Assembly (NCBI GenBank): GCA_030280995.1
Contig: JASXTE010000005.1
Location: forward strand, 25,315,001-25,379,000
Direction: 5' to 3'
Source: Hemileia vastatrix
Lineage: Eukaryota > Basidiomycota > Pucciniomycetes > Pucciniales > Zaghouaniaceae
Length of the DNA: 64,000 nt
A program made the position numbers and the translations under genes. Positions 12,060 to 24,325 of this stretch are shown one piece after another (the stretch's first letter is position 1; each line of letters starts with the position of its first letter). Below the pieces are notes generated by a model. It worked only from the letters and a program-made list of their open reading frames with translations, did no database searches and was not told the origin of the DNA.

Positions 12060-13480
12060 TTCAAAATTTAAAGATTGGTTTCCTGGGTGGGCTGCTCAAT
12101 TGGCTCATGTGAAAGCTGGTGATTTTGATGACAGGGTTGTACTCTTAGATGTTGTTTTGTTGGATTTTGAAGATAGGACCTGGGGTAAGTCTGAGTTTTA
12201 TTCTATTTTGGTGGAACATCTTTTGACCTTAGGGGGGCCAGATAGTTGTGATGATGGAACTTGGTTGGAAATCAAAAATAAAATTCCTGGGTTCTATATT
12301 TCAGGAAGGAGGTTGAAGAGGAGGAGAAATCCAAATACTCATATTGTAGAGACTCAGAAGAAGGGTCAAGAAGTTGTGCTGAAGTTTTTTTATGAAAATC
12401 TTGGTCATAGAGGCTTTGTGGAGACTTATAGAAGACTTGCAGACAGATTTTGGTGGCCTGGCATGAAGTTGGCTGTGCAGGGTTTGGTTCAATCTTGTGA
12501 AGAATTTCAAAGATGAAGTCACTTGAAACCAGAAGTTATTGGCCACGCTACTGGAGAATCAACTGTGTTTGGAAGGGTCAGTCTGGATGCTGTCCATATT
12601 ATAGAGAGAAAGTATAAATATTTGATTTTTGTTAGGGATGATTTTTCTGGTTGGGTTGAGGTAGTGCACCTGGTTAATTTTAATTCTAAAAATGTAGCAG
12701 AATTTTTAAAGAAAGAATGGTGTTATAGATATTGATTGATGAAGTTATTTACTGTTGATGGTGGGCCAGAGTTTTATGCTGAATTCAAGGAAGATGTTGC
12801 TATTATTGGCTCAAAGGTTAGAGTGGCTACAACTTAGTATCTTGAAGCTGAAGGCATGGTTGAAAGGGGTAATAAAGTTACCAAGAATGCTTCAGTGAAG
12901 ATGTGTGGAGATAGTGCTGAAAATTTGAGGCATTATTTACCCTTAGTTTTGTTTTCTGACAGAGTCTCTGTAAAGAGGAAAACTGGCTGCTCTCCATATG
13001 TGCTAATATTTGGACAGAAAGCAGTTTTACCAGTAGAAATGGAAGCATTTTCTTATCTTGGAACTGATTGGGATGATGTGCACTCAACTGAATATTTACT
13101 TTGTGCTAGGATGCAGAAGTTGTAATGTAAAGTGGAATTTCAGGAGAAGGCATACTCTAGATTGATGAAAATTAGAATTCAATCAGTCAGATACTAGGAC
13201 AAGAAGTTGTATCATAGACTCAGAAAACCCTGAAAACCTGGTTGTTTGGTATTGGTATATAATAAAATTTTGGAGAGTCAGTGGGAAAATTGTTTGCTGA
13301 CAGGTGGAGTAGACCTTACAGAGTCAGATATTAGGTTTCTGGAGGTTCTTATGTTTTGGAGGAGCTGGATTGTGTGGTCTTAATGAAAAAAGTGGCTGCT
13401 GATCAATTTAAACAGTTTTATCTAAGGGAAACTAGAAGTGCTGAAGACTTACTCTGCAATGAGGATAAACTATGATCATT
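12060..13480 (+). pseudogene. Element C integrase relic
   Basis: Ty3/gypsy integrase, homologous to 44640-46033 of element B. Visible parts: zinc-finger region NLGHRG ... FWWPGMK ... SCEEF (the last Cys of the HHCC finger is changed to Phe); core with SLDAVHI (first Asp, ~12585), TVDGGPEF (second Asp, ~12755) and MVERG (Glu, ~12856); and a C-terminal region ending at the conserved stem-loop. Stops at 12514, 12733, 12835, 13123 and 13195, with a frameshift after 13250, make it inactive. It is joined to a Gag-like gene with no reverse transcriptase between them. Confidence 0.85.
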
Positions 13481-14395
13481 TTTTTAATTATTTTTGTGGT
13501 TTTGTTTAGTCCACTAGGAATTTAAACTGGAATTTCTTTTGGTCTTCAAGTGCTGGGATCTTTACTGTTTTGGATGTTGTGTTATATGTTAGATGGTACC
13601 CAGAGGGGGGCTTCTAGATTTTATTTTTGCAAGTGTGGGGGTAACTGGTGAGCTGGCTGCTCTGTAGAAAAATTACCCCAAAATTTCTGTTTCAAGCCTT
13701 TGGTTTTTTCCTATTTGAATTATAGTGTTGTTTTTTGTTATTCAGGTTTTCAGTCCTCTATGAATTTTAACCAGCTTGTACTTTCTCTTTAATCTTTGGT
13801 CTCTTTAGATTGGTGGTGGATCACTAGTGGTCTCCCATCATTCTTCCTTATTGGAGGGAGCGCACCCAGTTATCTTTTCTTTGAACTGGACATGGCTTTT
13901 CATTTTCATTTTCATTTTGTTATTTGGTGTTATGAGTGTGGTTTTAGATTATTTTTGTTTTTATCTTATTTTTTCTTTTGATTTTTTATGGAGGTTATTA
14001 AGATAAAAGAGGTGAAAGAATTATAAACAATATATATTGATGTAACCACATCAGGGTCACCTGCATGTGGGCAATCATAGGTGGGAAAAGGCTCATAAAT
14101 TGGCCAGACAATGCTACTTTCTTTAATCTTATTATTTATTATTAGTCATCTCTTTTTTATTTATTTTACTCACTTTTATATTTTATTTTATTTTATCTCA
14201 AATTATTTAAAAATAATTTAAAGGTGTATCTACATCAAGGCACACTTGGATGTGGGAAAGGTATCAGGGGATCAGCTCATTAATTGGCTGGGGGATACCA
14301 TTTGTATTTATTTTATTTTCATTTTCATTTTTCCAATCTCTCAGAAAATTGGGCATTATAAATTTTATGTATTTCAATTTATATATATATATAGT
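13451..14395 (+). ncRNA. Element C structured 3' region, first part
   Basis: Non-coding but conserved with element B. It holds stem-loop copies at 13451-13472 and 13508-13531 and a worn one at 13752-13774, a long hairpin at 13638-13679 (GGGGTAACTG arm), a paired block near 13815-13875, and two copies of the CCACATC-type double hairpin (14046-14119 and 14230-14299). In copy 2 the paired arms are GGTATC/GATACC and AGC/GCT, where element B has GATGTC/GGCATC and GGC/GCC. Calling it a functional RNA is an inference from these compensatory changes. Confidence 0.5.
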
Positions 14396-14437
14396 CACAG
14401 GGGGAAAAAAATGAGGACTTTTAGGCAAGTCGTTTTT
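14396..14437 (+). repeat. CACTA left terminal inverted repeat
   Basis: It begins CACAGGGGGAAAAAAATGAG and continues with GACTT, AAGTC and a T run. It pairs with 32002-32043 read on the minus strand. The preceding three bases AGT are repeated after the right end. Confidence 0.85.
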
Positions 14438-14630
14438 TTGTATTTCTGACTAACCTTGCTGTAACCTGGTTAGAACTTCAAGTGATCCATATTCAAAACT
14501 GCCTCTCATGAATCAGGGGGTGAAATTTGGAGTCAATACTTTTTACTTTTATTAGTTAGCTTAATCACTGGCAGTAAATATTTGTATATATATTTATTGT
14601 CCACAAAAAATATACAATTCTAAAACCACA

Positions 14631-17600
14631 TTAAAAATCAGAATAGCTGCTGGCTATATTTTTTAATGATATCATACAACAAGTATTTGAGAAAACATTT
14701 GCAAAACCACTAGGATGTGTAGTTTTTGAAACATGACCAATAATTTCCTTGCTATTCATAACTACTTTTTTTGACCATTTATCATAACACCAAAAAACAT
14801 TAAGCCCAGCTTTTAAATAAGGATTTTCAATTTTAGGATCCACAATGTCATATAAGCCAACTAAAATAAAATTTTGACCTGAAAATGTTGTTGACTGCCA
14901 CATTTTCAATATAACCCCAACAACATTTCCTTTTGATGAATTTACCTCAACATTGCTATTTCCTTGATTTGTTGAATATAATGAGTAGTTTTTTCCATCC
15001 AGTAACAAGTTATCTACTTCAATAATTTGAGGTGATAGAATTTGAGATGAAACAGATGGTTGATTTTTTGTAAAAATACTGGAAAATATTTTTTTACCAT
15101 CAATCATGTTGAGATACTCTATCCAAAATTCATAGTCTTCACACAGTAGTTGAGATGATTTTGAGGGAATTTTTCTTTTCTCTGAACTGAAGACATTTTT
15201 CATTTCATTCTCAAATCAATCATTAGTTCTGTCCATTAATGATTGAAGCTGACCGGTCAAAATAAACCTTTTCATAATGGTCTTGTCCATTTGATCTTTA
15301 AAAAAAATGAAATTAATAAAGTTAAGTAGCTTTAATTAAGGAAAACATACATGTTTTCTTATTGTTTGGAATGGAGCTTAACATTCCATTTATACGCTTG
15401 TGGACCCATGCTGCAGTTGATGGTGCAGGCCCAAATCTTCTTAGAACTTCAGGAAAATGTTGTGCTAAGTGGATGTTTGGCTTTATATTGATATCTGGCC
15501 AAAATTCCTTAAGACACTTCATATAATCTTTTAACTGACCTTGAAGAGATGAAATTTGAGCTTCACCTATCTCCAAGGAAGTCAGAATATTGATTATTGA
15601 AACCAGCAGTGAAAGACATTTAATCAACTTCTTCTCTCGTGCGTCAGAATTTTCAATAGCCCAAACTGGTATCAAAGCTGCCACATAGTAAATTTTACAT
15701 AGTACAAACCATTCAGCAGCTTTAAAATTTGTACCAGCCTCTCCTAGACTACTAGGAACACGGGTTAGCCATGAAGGTGTCTTAGTATTGTGGATACAGG
15801 TTTGAACAATTAACAATTCACTCGATTGTAGACACAAATTATCTGTTGATGCATCTGGTCTTTGTGCTGGTTTCAAAGTGACTTTGGGTCTTGATAAATC
15901 TGAATATTTCTGAAAGGTGTGATCTACAAAAATATTTTGAGATACAATTTTCATCTAATAATAGCTCATTTTAACTTACTTGAACTGGAAAAATTGGATC
16001 TAGAATCATTTTCATCCAAACAGATATCTTTAGGAAGTTGATTGTGACTTTTTGATGGACCAGCCGTTTTTACTTTCTTGACCTGCTCATGAAAACTATC
16101 TTGATGAGAAGGTTTACATTTAAAATTTTTTTGCAGAGGTAGAAGTACACAAACAGAACTTTTTGATTTATTAGATTTTCTCAAAGGCTGAGAGGATTAA
16201 TAAGGGTAAGAAGGAGACTTTGATTTTTTCTTTTCAGTTGAAAAAGAATATATGAAATTACTAGAGGCACTAGAAAATGAATTTTGGCTTGATATGGAAG
16301 GATTTGGATTGAAATCATTAAAGCCTCTTTTTGATCTATTTTTCTTTTGTTTTTGAATTCTTTCTCCAGCCACATGTATCTGAAGGTACATTTTGTGAAA
16401 GTCCTTTGCCATTCCAAGGAGTAAGCAGTGCATCAACTCAATTTCAACAAATGAAATTGGTTTCAAATATGGAAGCTGAAGAAGTGATGAATATCGTAAA
16501 CCTTTACTCTCCAAGATTTCTTTCCTTTCTTGTGCACTGGAAGCAGTTTTCCATTTGAGAGCGTATGTGCGATGGTGAGAATCAGTCCGAGAAAGAAATT
16601 CAGAAGGAGTTTTGCCAGATTTCAGTTCCTCCTTTGAAATGTAGCAAAAATGGCATGGAATGTTAGAGCTATAGCTGGAAAATCCTGAAAGCTTCTGGAT
16701 AGCTGGAAGATTGCCAATCAAAGGAAATATCGCTGCATGGATTAACCGTCCATTTGGGTGATTATAAGTCTTGGAGAAAAAACATCCTTTCCACAAGGCA
16801 AGAAGTTCGTCCAAAAGTGGTGTAATAACATGATTACAATGGTCCAAACTGGGTTCATGAGGCCCAGGTGTAATTCCGGCCAAAAAGACATGTTGCTTTT
16901 TATATCGTAAATGAGGTGGGAGATTGAGACAAATCAGTATGATTGAACCAAATGATACCTTATTATGACCACCAATTTAGTTCCCAAATGGATTAAACCA
17001 ATCCATATACAAACTAAAAACCAAATTCCCACTTTTTTTTGTAAAATAACCTCCACTAGAATCTTTAAATTCTTTCCACACTGACCCATCCCATACGTCA
17101 CACATTTTTCCACGTGTCTGACGTGGTCTTCTCAAAGAAGTGTCGAGATCATCCTCAAATCCAGGAAGAAGTAGAAGACGTGCAAGCCAAGATATAAGGG
17201 ACTGAGTTTTATAAGTTTGTGCTGGTAAGGATTTATTATTTTTCACTTTGAACAAGGGGTAGTTGCATATCAGCAAATCTTCATCCTTCTTAGGAATGGG
17301 ATTTAGTAGAAGTTGTTTGCAGTGACTATGATCATAGTTGTACTCATTGACTGATTTGAAAGGTTGATGAAAGCAATTTGGACAACAGAGTAACTTTTTT
17401 AAAGGGGCTTCGAGATTAAGTCTCTGGATAATTGTGTATATATTGTGCGGAAGTAATTGAGATTCTTGTTCAAAACTAGCAGGATTTCCAAAACTTCTGG
17501 AAATTAGTTGAATTTTGAAAAATTCAGCTTTAATTCTTATTTCAATTTGGTCCCTAGATAGGTTTTGTACCAAGTGGCCATAAGCAATTTCAATGAGGGT

Positions 17601-17935
17601 AAAGAAAATATAAGGTGAGAGATGGGAAAGAGCAGGTGGAGAAAAATCAGAGGAATCAACACATGTGAAATTTGAGTTCGGTGAACTAGATGATTTTGAG
17701 ATATTAGATTTTCTTAAAATAGGGGTAGTTGAGTTGGTATTCAAAGTATCAGGTGTTAAAATGGGTTGGTGGGTTGGCTATGATGATAAAAATTATTTTT
17801 GTGGTTAGAAATGATATAAAATTAGAGAATAATTCAATTGCATACCTCTTCTGAGAGGGGGATTCTTTGTTGTGAAGTGCTGGCAATTAGACGTGAACTC
17901 AAAGTTACTTCAGGATGGGAGGTTTAAGGAAGAGA
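14631..17935 (-). pseudogene. Tnp2/Plavaka-type CACTA transposase
   Basis: DDE transposase for the surrounding element. Read on the minus strand, a short first exon (ending near 17848 at a GTATGC donor) joins at phase 0 to the main exon. The main exon carries a cysteine pair (CCPNC), then YMDWFNPFGN, a catalytic-region Asp motif typical of the family, then CLNLPPHLRY, ITPGPHEPSLDH and a C-x2-C-type block (IPCHFC). After two short introns (15924-15979, 56 bp; 15296-15350, 55 bp, both in phase) comes the C-terminal part with PSWLTRVP, HFPEVLRRFGP and KRINGMLS. In-frame stops: TAA at 16977 (right after FGN), TAA at 16197 and TGA near 15222. The family call is strong. The N-terminal start and exon edges are inferred. 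Confidence 0.85.
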
Positions 17936-18932
17936 GGATGGAATATTGGAAATTGTTGGTGATTGTTATTCTTGATTTTTTTAAAGAGTAAAATTTTTTG
18001 TTGATGTTTATAAAATGTTGTAGAAGACATTGAAACACCTCTTTCAATTTCCCCATTAGGATTAGTAAATGTCTTTTTATCACAGCCAAGCTCAGAGAAA
18101 ATTCAAATCTTGTACTTAGTTGGCATTTTTAAATGGCTTATAAAAATATAATACTTAGGATGGTGGTGATAGAGGAACAAGGGGGAAATGAAATTTGATG
18201 TATTCCATGCCAAAATATGTATTATAATTGATTATTCAATTTGAATAATATACTAAATTGAATTAAATTTTTTTTAAAGTTTCATGGGTTTAATATTAAA
18301 GGTGTAGGAGCATGAAATTGCATGAACTGCATGGTAGAAGATACAGATACAAGTAAAAAATTCTGTACCATAATCAATCAGGGATATTGAACATACATGT
18401 ATAAGAAATGGTTGAAAAGATACTAAACTTTTTTCATTTAAAAATTAGAGTACTTTTTTTTGTACTGCATGATTCTCTGAGTATTTTGGTCAATGAAAAA
18501 AGGAAGTATAATTTAAAATTTAAAGACTTTAATTTATATTTTTAGGAAAATGAAAAAGGAAAATTTTGTTCAAAAATCATATTTGTATATTCAGCTTAAC
18601 CATAGATAATGAACCATATAATTTATTTCTAAAATCACGTTTATGGAGTGAATAGAATTTAAATGAAAGAAGTTATGAATTTATAATGATATTTAAGCAA
18701 TGACATGTCAAAACTTAAAAATTATACCATTCAAAGGTAATCTTTCAGGTGCAATTATGAAAAATGATATTCAGTGTTTTTTTTTAAATTCTTTTCATCA
18801 TTTAAGGAATTCTTGTGAATGGATAAAATTAAAAATTGCAAAATTCATTAATACAGTGAAATAATTTTTCTTGTTGCTATTGAATGTACACATATTTTAA
18901 AATAAATAAGGTTATAAACAATAGAATAAATA
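17936..18932. other. AT-rich spacer inside the CACTA element
   Basis: There is no recognisable gene. It lies between the 5' end of the transposase gene and the 3' end of the next minus-strand gene, so it could hold the transposase promoter. Only AT-rich sequence with short homopolymers is seen. Confidence 0.5.
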
Positions 18933-19972
18933 TTATAATAAATGTAAAAGAGAGGGTATTTTAAAGGATTGATTCCTGCATAGCAATAAAAACTGTAATG
19001 TAGCTAATGAATCAGTATTATAGCAACACAGTGGAAGATTACTTGGACAAGATGATGTTTCTGACATAATGGATGATTCTTTTCTAAGTGAAACAACATG
19101 TTTATACAAAGATTTACATTTTCTGGTTCCTCTTAACTTATTCAAAGTAATCTGATCAATCTGGGAATAAAAATTGGAAAGTTCATCTGATTGCCATTTC
19201 AATTTTCTTTTCCAAAGATTTCCTTCCTCATCCTTCTCAGTGTCAGAGTGATAATTTGGTTTATCAAATAAGAAGAGATATTCTTGATCCAGTACAGATA
19301 TTGCAGTATGGAGCCAAGATTTTTGTAACTGAAGTAGAGTTTCAATGAAAGTTCTTCTAGAAAAAAAAACTTGACTTACTTTTCTTCTAGTTTCCTTATT
19401 TTTTTTCCAGGACAGAAAATTGGAGGTGATCTGGACTGTCCCTGTTGGGTGCAGAGCCATAGTTCTATTATGAGTGGCACAAAATCCTCTTGGTACTCAT
19501 TATGATCAAAGACATAATATCGAAATGCCTGGTTTTTGAAGGCATAGCAATAGTGCTTTGCCAGATGAGAGATAACCAATTGTTTCCATTCTGTGTCATA
19601 ATTCATAGAAAAGCATAGTCGAGGTATTCCAACTGCTTTAGCATCATTATGACAAATATGATGAAAAACAAGTGGAATTGTTTTTTGCTGCCCAGAGGGA
19701 AATAACTGCAGTTCCTCCATGGTTTCAGTTGCTTCAGATATTTTTGGAAGGGAAGTAGAAGGTAAAGGATTGACAAGAGAAGAGATTTCAGAAACAGTCA
19801 GAGAAGATGGATAAGTATCTTCTTTCTTGCATTTCCCAAGGATAAGCTTTATAAAATCAATTATAGAAGCTGTTGAGGTAGCCTTGGAGTTGGTAACACC
19901 TATTTCAGCAAGAATTTTATTGAATGCCCTAGAGCTTTTGAAACCTGTTGCTGGTATTAAAGTAGAGTCTAA
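18933..19972 (-). pseudogene. Cargo gene with HSDTE...WQS domain (unknown function), minus-strand paralogue
   Basis: Read on the minus strand from an acceptor-like TTTTAG near 19973: an open frame with a helical region (TASIIDFIKLILGK), then FHHICHNDAKAVGIPRLCFSMN, HLAKHYCYAFKNQAFRYYVF, and after a frame change at 19357-19379 a second part with LFDKPNYHSDTEKDEEGN, KRKLKWQSDEL and KCKSLYKHVVSLRKES. The frame change coincides with a GTAAGT...CTAG segment of only 23 nt whose removal restores the frame; it may be a very short intron or a frameshift. The second half is clearly related to the plus-strand gene at 27.8-29.6 kb. N-terminal exons were not found. I do not recognise a named family. Confidence 0.6.
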
Positions 19973-20402
19973 AATTTTACATTAGTGAAAAAATTATAGC
20001 CTATCCAATAGGAAATTTACATGAAGACATTGTTTGTGGTAATTAAAAATATGTACAAATCAGGGGAAATGGGGTAAAAGAGGGGATAAGTACACCTTAT
20101 ATATCAAATTTTAACATTTTCCCCTTGTTAATAACTTTGAAAGGGCCTAATAAATTTTCTTTCCTTTGTGTACTTGTGAACCTAAAAACATTTTTTAATC
20201 AAACTAAGAAAATCAAACATTTTATTAAAATTACATGTAATTACAAGATGATTATGAAGATATTTTTGCCCATCTAGATGCTGCTCTCAGGAACAGCCAA
20301 GCTAAAAGTATTTCAAATTCAGTCTCAAAGAATCACAGTGGAAAATGAAAATAGCTTACTCAGCCAAGTACAGTTTTTTTGATTGAATCTAAACTTTTTA
20401 AA

Positions 20403-22618
20403 TTATTGAGTAATAATATTGATAAAGATTCTTGGAAAATTACCCACTCGTGTAATGTTTTCTTCTATTTCAGAGGCAACAATATATCTGTAAACATGGA
20501 CCTCTTTAGTTTGACCTATCCTGCAAACTCTGTCAATGGCTTGTTTCTCCATCAAAGGGTTCCAGCAAGGTTCCTAAAAATAAAAGTTGGATTAATCATA
20601 ATTTGAGAAATTGAAATCTTAAAATTAAGAAAACATGTGATGCCATTGTCAGATTAAGACCTTCTCCTCCAGCCTTCAAAGACACCAAAAGAACACCGGA
20701 ATCAATGGTAGAGAATGACTGGAGGACAATTTCCCATGCACTCATGTCAAGTGAACCATCAAATCTGAGATTTCAGATATTGTACTCAGAAAGAGCAAAT
20801 GAAATTCTAATATTTTGAAGGTTAGTTTTAATATTTTTTCATTGAAAGAAAAACTTACAATTTAAGTGTGTCAGTCCACTCAGAGAAAATGACACATTTC
20901 ATTTCTTTTTCAATAGAGTATAATTTGAGAAGGAAGTTGACCAGGTGGACAAATTTTGGACTCTCCTTCCAGTTCATTTCTTCCACCACAGATATTTCTG
21001 AATTGTGTGGGAACTGAGGGTGATTGCAGAAACGTGGCAATGCTGATAGAGCCACTAATCCAGAAGGATATTTAGCAGGTAAGCTGTTTTCATCCATGTT
21101 GAGCTGCTTGAATAAGGTATTATTCTGCATGATGTACATTTCTGAAAGTTGACCCGTCAAATTGATAATGAAGTTTTGATATTTCACTCTATTTATGAAG
21201 TTAAAATCCCCCTGATCCAGACATATAGAATTCTTTGTCCTTTGAATCATTATGTCCCCTAAGACGTTTTGAATAATCATTTTGACATCAGTAAATTGGC
21301 CTTTCTTTTCTGGAGTTCCAACGTATTTATTCCATCCTTCAGAGGTTGATAGTGGCTCAAGACATAAAAATTGAAAGATGGGAAATAAATCTTGGACTTT
21401 GTTCTGGATGGGAGTTCCAGTTAGACTAAGACGGCGAGATGTCTTTAGTGCAGTAACAGATATGGAGGACTTTGAAGATGGATCACATATCCGACTATAG
21501 GAAAATGAATCAAATTTATTAAATCAATAGTGATTAAAAACTTACTGTGCTTCATCCAGAATCACACAAAACCATTGAACATGGAACAAACCTTCCTTTT
21601 CTAAACTTCCTAAATCTTTTATCATAATATGATATGATGTTAAGACAATGTCAGCCTCATAAAAGCTTATGAAATTTTCACTTCTTCCCTTTCCATGATG
21701 AATAATCACTTTAATCATCAAATCAGGATCAGTATGTCGTAAAATTTTGTGTTCCCATTGTTTCAATAAAGTTGAGGGTACCACTATGAGTGTTTCCTTC
21801 ACCTTCTTTGTGCTTGATGAAGGGTTTTGAAGACGTGAAAATTCAGAAGCTTCATTTAAAGTACTAACAATCAGAGCAATTGTTGACACTGTCTTCCCAA
21901 GGCCCATGTCATCTGCTAATAGAATCAATTTTGGAAGTGTGTTGGTAACTCTTCCACTCAATTCATTTTCCCAAGTTGAATCTCCACAGCACCTCCATAA
22001 ATATGTTTCAGTACGCCTTTACTGAATTAGCATAAATTCAAGAGCCTGGCCTTGATGGGGTAAAAGGCATGTTTTCAAATGTTGGGGTTGAGCCATAGAA
22101 GCTGGGTGACTGAATTTGATGGAGAGGAGTTCCTGTATGTGAATGAGTGAACCATCAAGCTGAGTTGAAAACGGATATTGAACTTCACAGCCCAAGTGAA
22201 GAGAGGGTGTATAGTTAGTTGGTTCAGAAATATCCTCTTTGATAGGAAGAAGGAAGGTGTAGAGGGAAGAAATATGTGCCGGTAAACAGAAAAGTAATAT
22301 ATTGATTGTTGGAGGAAGGGTGAGATCTAGGTGAGGAACAAGAAGAGGTGTTTCTTGACCAGGCGTCCAACCACCAACTGAAGCTATAGTTGTTGAGGAG
22401 GATGGTTTTCCAAGAAGAGTGTAGAGCACCTTTGCATGTGTAGAGATAAGATTTCCCACACAAAACTTTGGCTTCTGTAAAAATATTTTGATAATATTTT
22501 CAGTTTTAGATAAATAAATAGAAACATGCTGTTTCTGAACTGAAGCTGTATTGTGACTAGTTGTAGTGTAGGACCTCAAGATACAAATACAAATGGGTTT
22601 GATAGTAGAAACATCCAT
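20403..22618 (-). pseudogene. SNF2-family ATPase (Rad5/Rad16-like) carried by the CACTA element
   Basis: A SWI2/SNF2 DNA translocase. Seen in order: Walker A as ADDMGLGKT (~21925), the Ia region (VVPSTLLKQWE), VLTSYH, Walker B as DEAH (formed only after removing a 51-bp intron, 21495-21545; unspliced it reads DEAQ), SLTGTPIQN, the IIQNVLGDIMIQRTK linker, FCNHPQ, VIFSEWTDT, RFDGSLD, KAGGEGLNL and, after another intron, EPCWNPLMEKQAIDRVCRIGQTK (motifs V and VI). No RING finger was seen between the lobes. In-frame stops: TAA at 22019 (just before Walker A) and a TGA near 20774. The ATG at 22618 begins a ~200-residue N-terminal region without known motifs. Its role in transposition is unknown; remodelling of chromatin at the transposon is plausible. 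Confidence 0.85.
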
Positions 22619-23400
22619 GATGGTAAAGAAATAAAAGATGGGACAATTTTTTGAGGAAGCAGAGCCCTATATATAGGACTTGATATTTTGGGAACAAAGG
22701 GACTTTTTTGTTTGGAAGTGTTTTAATTTAATGCAGAAGTATAAAGGGCTAAATTAATAATGTAAATCCTTCAATTATATATAAAAACTACATGTACTAA
22801 ATAATAAATCTTCATTTTTAAATAGTAAAAACTTTCAAGGAACTTTATTTTTAATTTTTTTGAGGTGCATTTAATAAATTAAATTCATATTTTGTAAAAA
22901 AAGGTCATCAAATATAGTTTGAGAGATCAATAATTAAATAATACTGATTTGCCTACATTTACTTTAGCTTACAGCTGCTTACATAAATTAATAATGATTA
23001 TATTTTTTCATATTTCACTTGAATAATCATCTTGCAACATTCTAAGAACCTGTTTCCTAGAAATGGTTTTAGATTTGAAGGCTAGATGTGTTCAGTGTAT
23101 AGAATAATATCACAATATATATTAGTACATTTGATTAAATTTTACCTTATGAAATAGCTTATTAAAATTCAAAAACAGCTTTTAATTTCCCAATGAAATT
23201 TTAAGGAATTTATATGTACCTTGATATTGGGAATCATGAAAATTGCTATCTTCAACACCAAAAAATTTGACATAAAAAATTTAATTTTATAAAAACCAAA
23301 AAAAAAAATTTATTATTTTATATTTTAAGAACAGTATATTATTAATTTTAACTTCATTACCTCTGAATTACCCCTTTGAATCACTTACTTTAAAACTTTG

Positions 23401-23473
23401 AAGCCCCCCTTTAGCCCCTCTGTCACCCCCAGTGGGGCCCCCCTGGGGCTGACTGGGGGTGGAAAAGGGGCTT
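23401..23473. repeat. GC-rich foldback
   Basis: In otherwise AT-rich DNA, arms AAGCCCC (23401) and GGGGCTT (23467-23473), plus inner arms CACCCCCAGT (23424-23433) and ACTGGGGGTG (23452-23461), form a two-level hairpin. The central GGGGCCCC is self-complementary, and AGCCCC/GGGGCT offers an alternative pairing. Confidence 0.8.
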
Positions 23474-23816
23474 AAAAAGTGCCAGGAAAGGCTGCGCAAA
23501 GGTGTTTCTCTCTAGTAAAATTCTGTTAAACCCCTCATAAAAACCTTTCTCAATTCCATAAACTTAAAATGCATAACCTTATGTAAATATTATGTTTAAT
23601 CTCTGCTTACTTTTTTTCTCTCTCTCCATGTTGCCAGTCACAGATTTATATATATGTTATTTCCCATCAAATATGTAGTAAAATGTAGTTGAAAAAAATA
23701 AATTTTTTGTTGATTTAGTCCTATGAGACTCCCCAATTACTCACTTTTCACATTGAAAAAAGAATTACCTATATACTTATTCAAAAGTCATCACCTGTCC
23801 CAGTTCCCTTATTCAT

Positions 23817-24325
23817 GGTTTGATGGACCATAATGTTTAAATTATGGTGCATTGAACCTTTTTTTAAACTCACATTCTCTGATCCCATGAAAAAAAATCC
23901 CACAATTATTTTTATTTTCATGGGACCACAGTATTTTAACTCACGTATTTTTGCTATATTAATCAAACATTCAATTTCTTATGGCTCATTTTTGAGCCAG
24001 GATTGGTGCCTGCTACTTAGTCACGTGCAGCAAAGTATCGCTGCAACACTTTTCTGCATGCGACCAGCAGCTAGCCACCAAAGGCTGGGTCAAATGAACC
24101 ATATATGTTTTATGATATGGTCCATTTGACCTGGCCACCTAAACCATTACTTGTCACGTGCAGCAAAGTATCGCAGCGATACTTTGCTGCACGTGACCTA
24201 GAGGTGAGAAGCAAAAAAAAGGGAAATAGCTAGATGGACCAGAAATTCTGGTTCATCTAGCTATACTGTGAGAAAAAGAAATGACCATATGAAAATAAGT
24301 ATCAGTGATACCTTCTTTCATATGG
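23817..24325. repeat. Cluster of eight palindromes
   Basis: Consecutive inverted repeats: 23817-23858 (15 of 18 paired), 23884-23924 (10-bp arms), 23982-23999 (7-bp arms), 24020-24064 (decayed 45-bp palindrome), 24088-24131 (17-bp arms, 1 mismatch), 24153-24197 (perfect 22-bp arms around a single A), 24226-24264 (19-bp arms, 1 mismatch, single A centre) and 24285-24325 (two-part arms with a symmetric 4-nt internal loop). The 24020 and 24153 palindromes are copies of each other, and several share an ATGGACCA/TGGTCCAT core. They sit between divergent genes. Confidence 0.85.

Noticed and set aside
12961..13000. AGAGGAAAACTGG near 12975 as another stem-loop copy
   Set aside because: No complementary left arm at the required 6-nt distance; it is ordinary integrase coding sequence.
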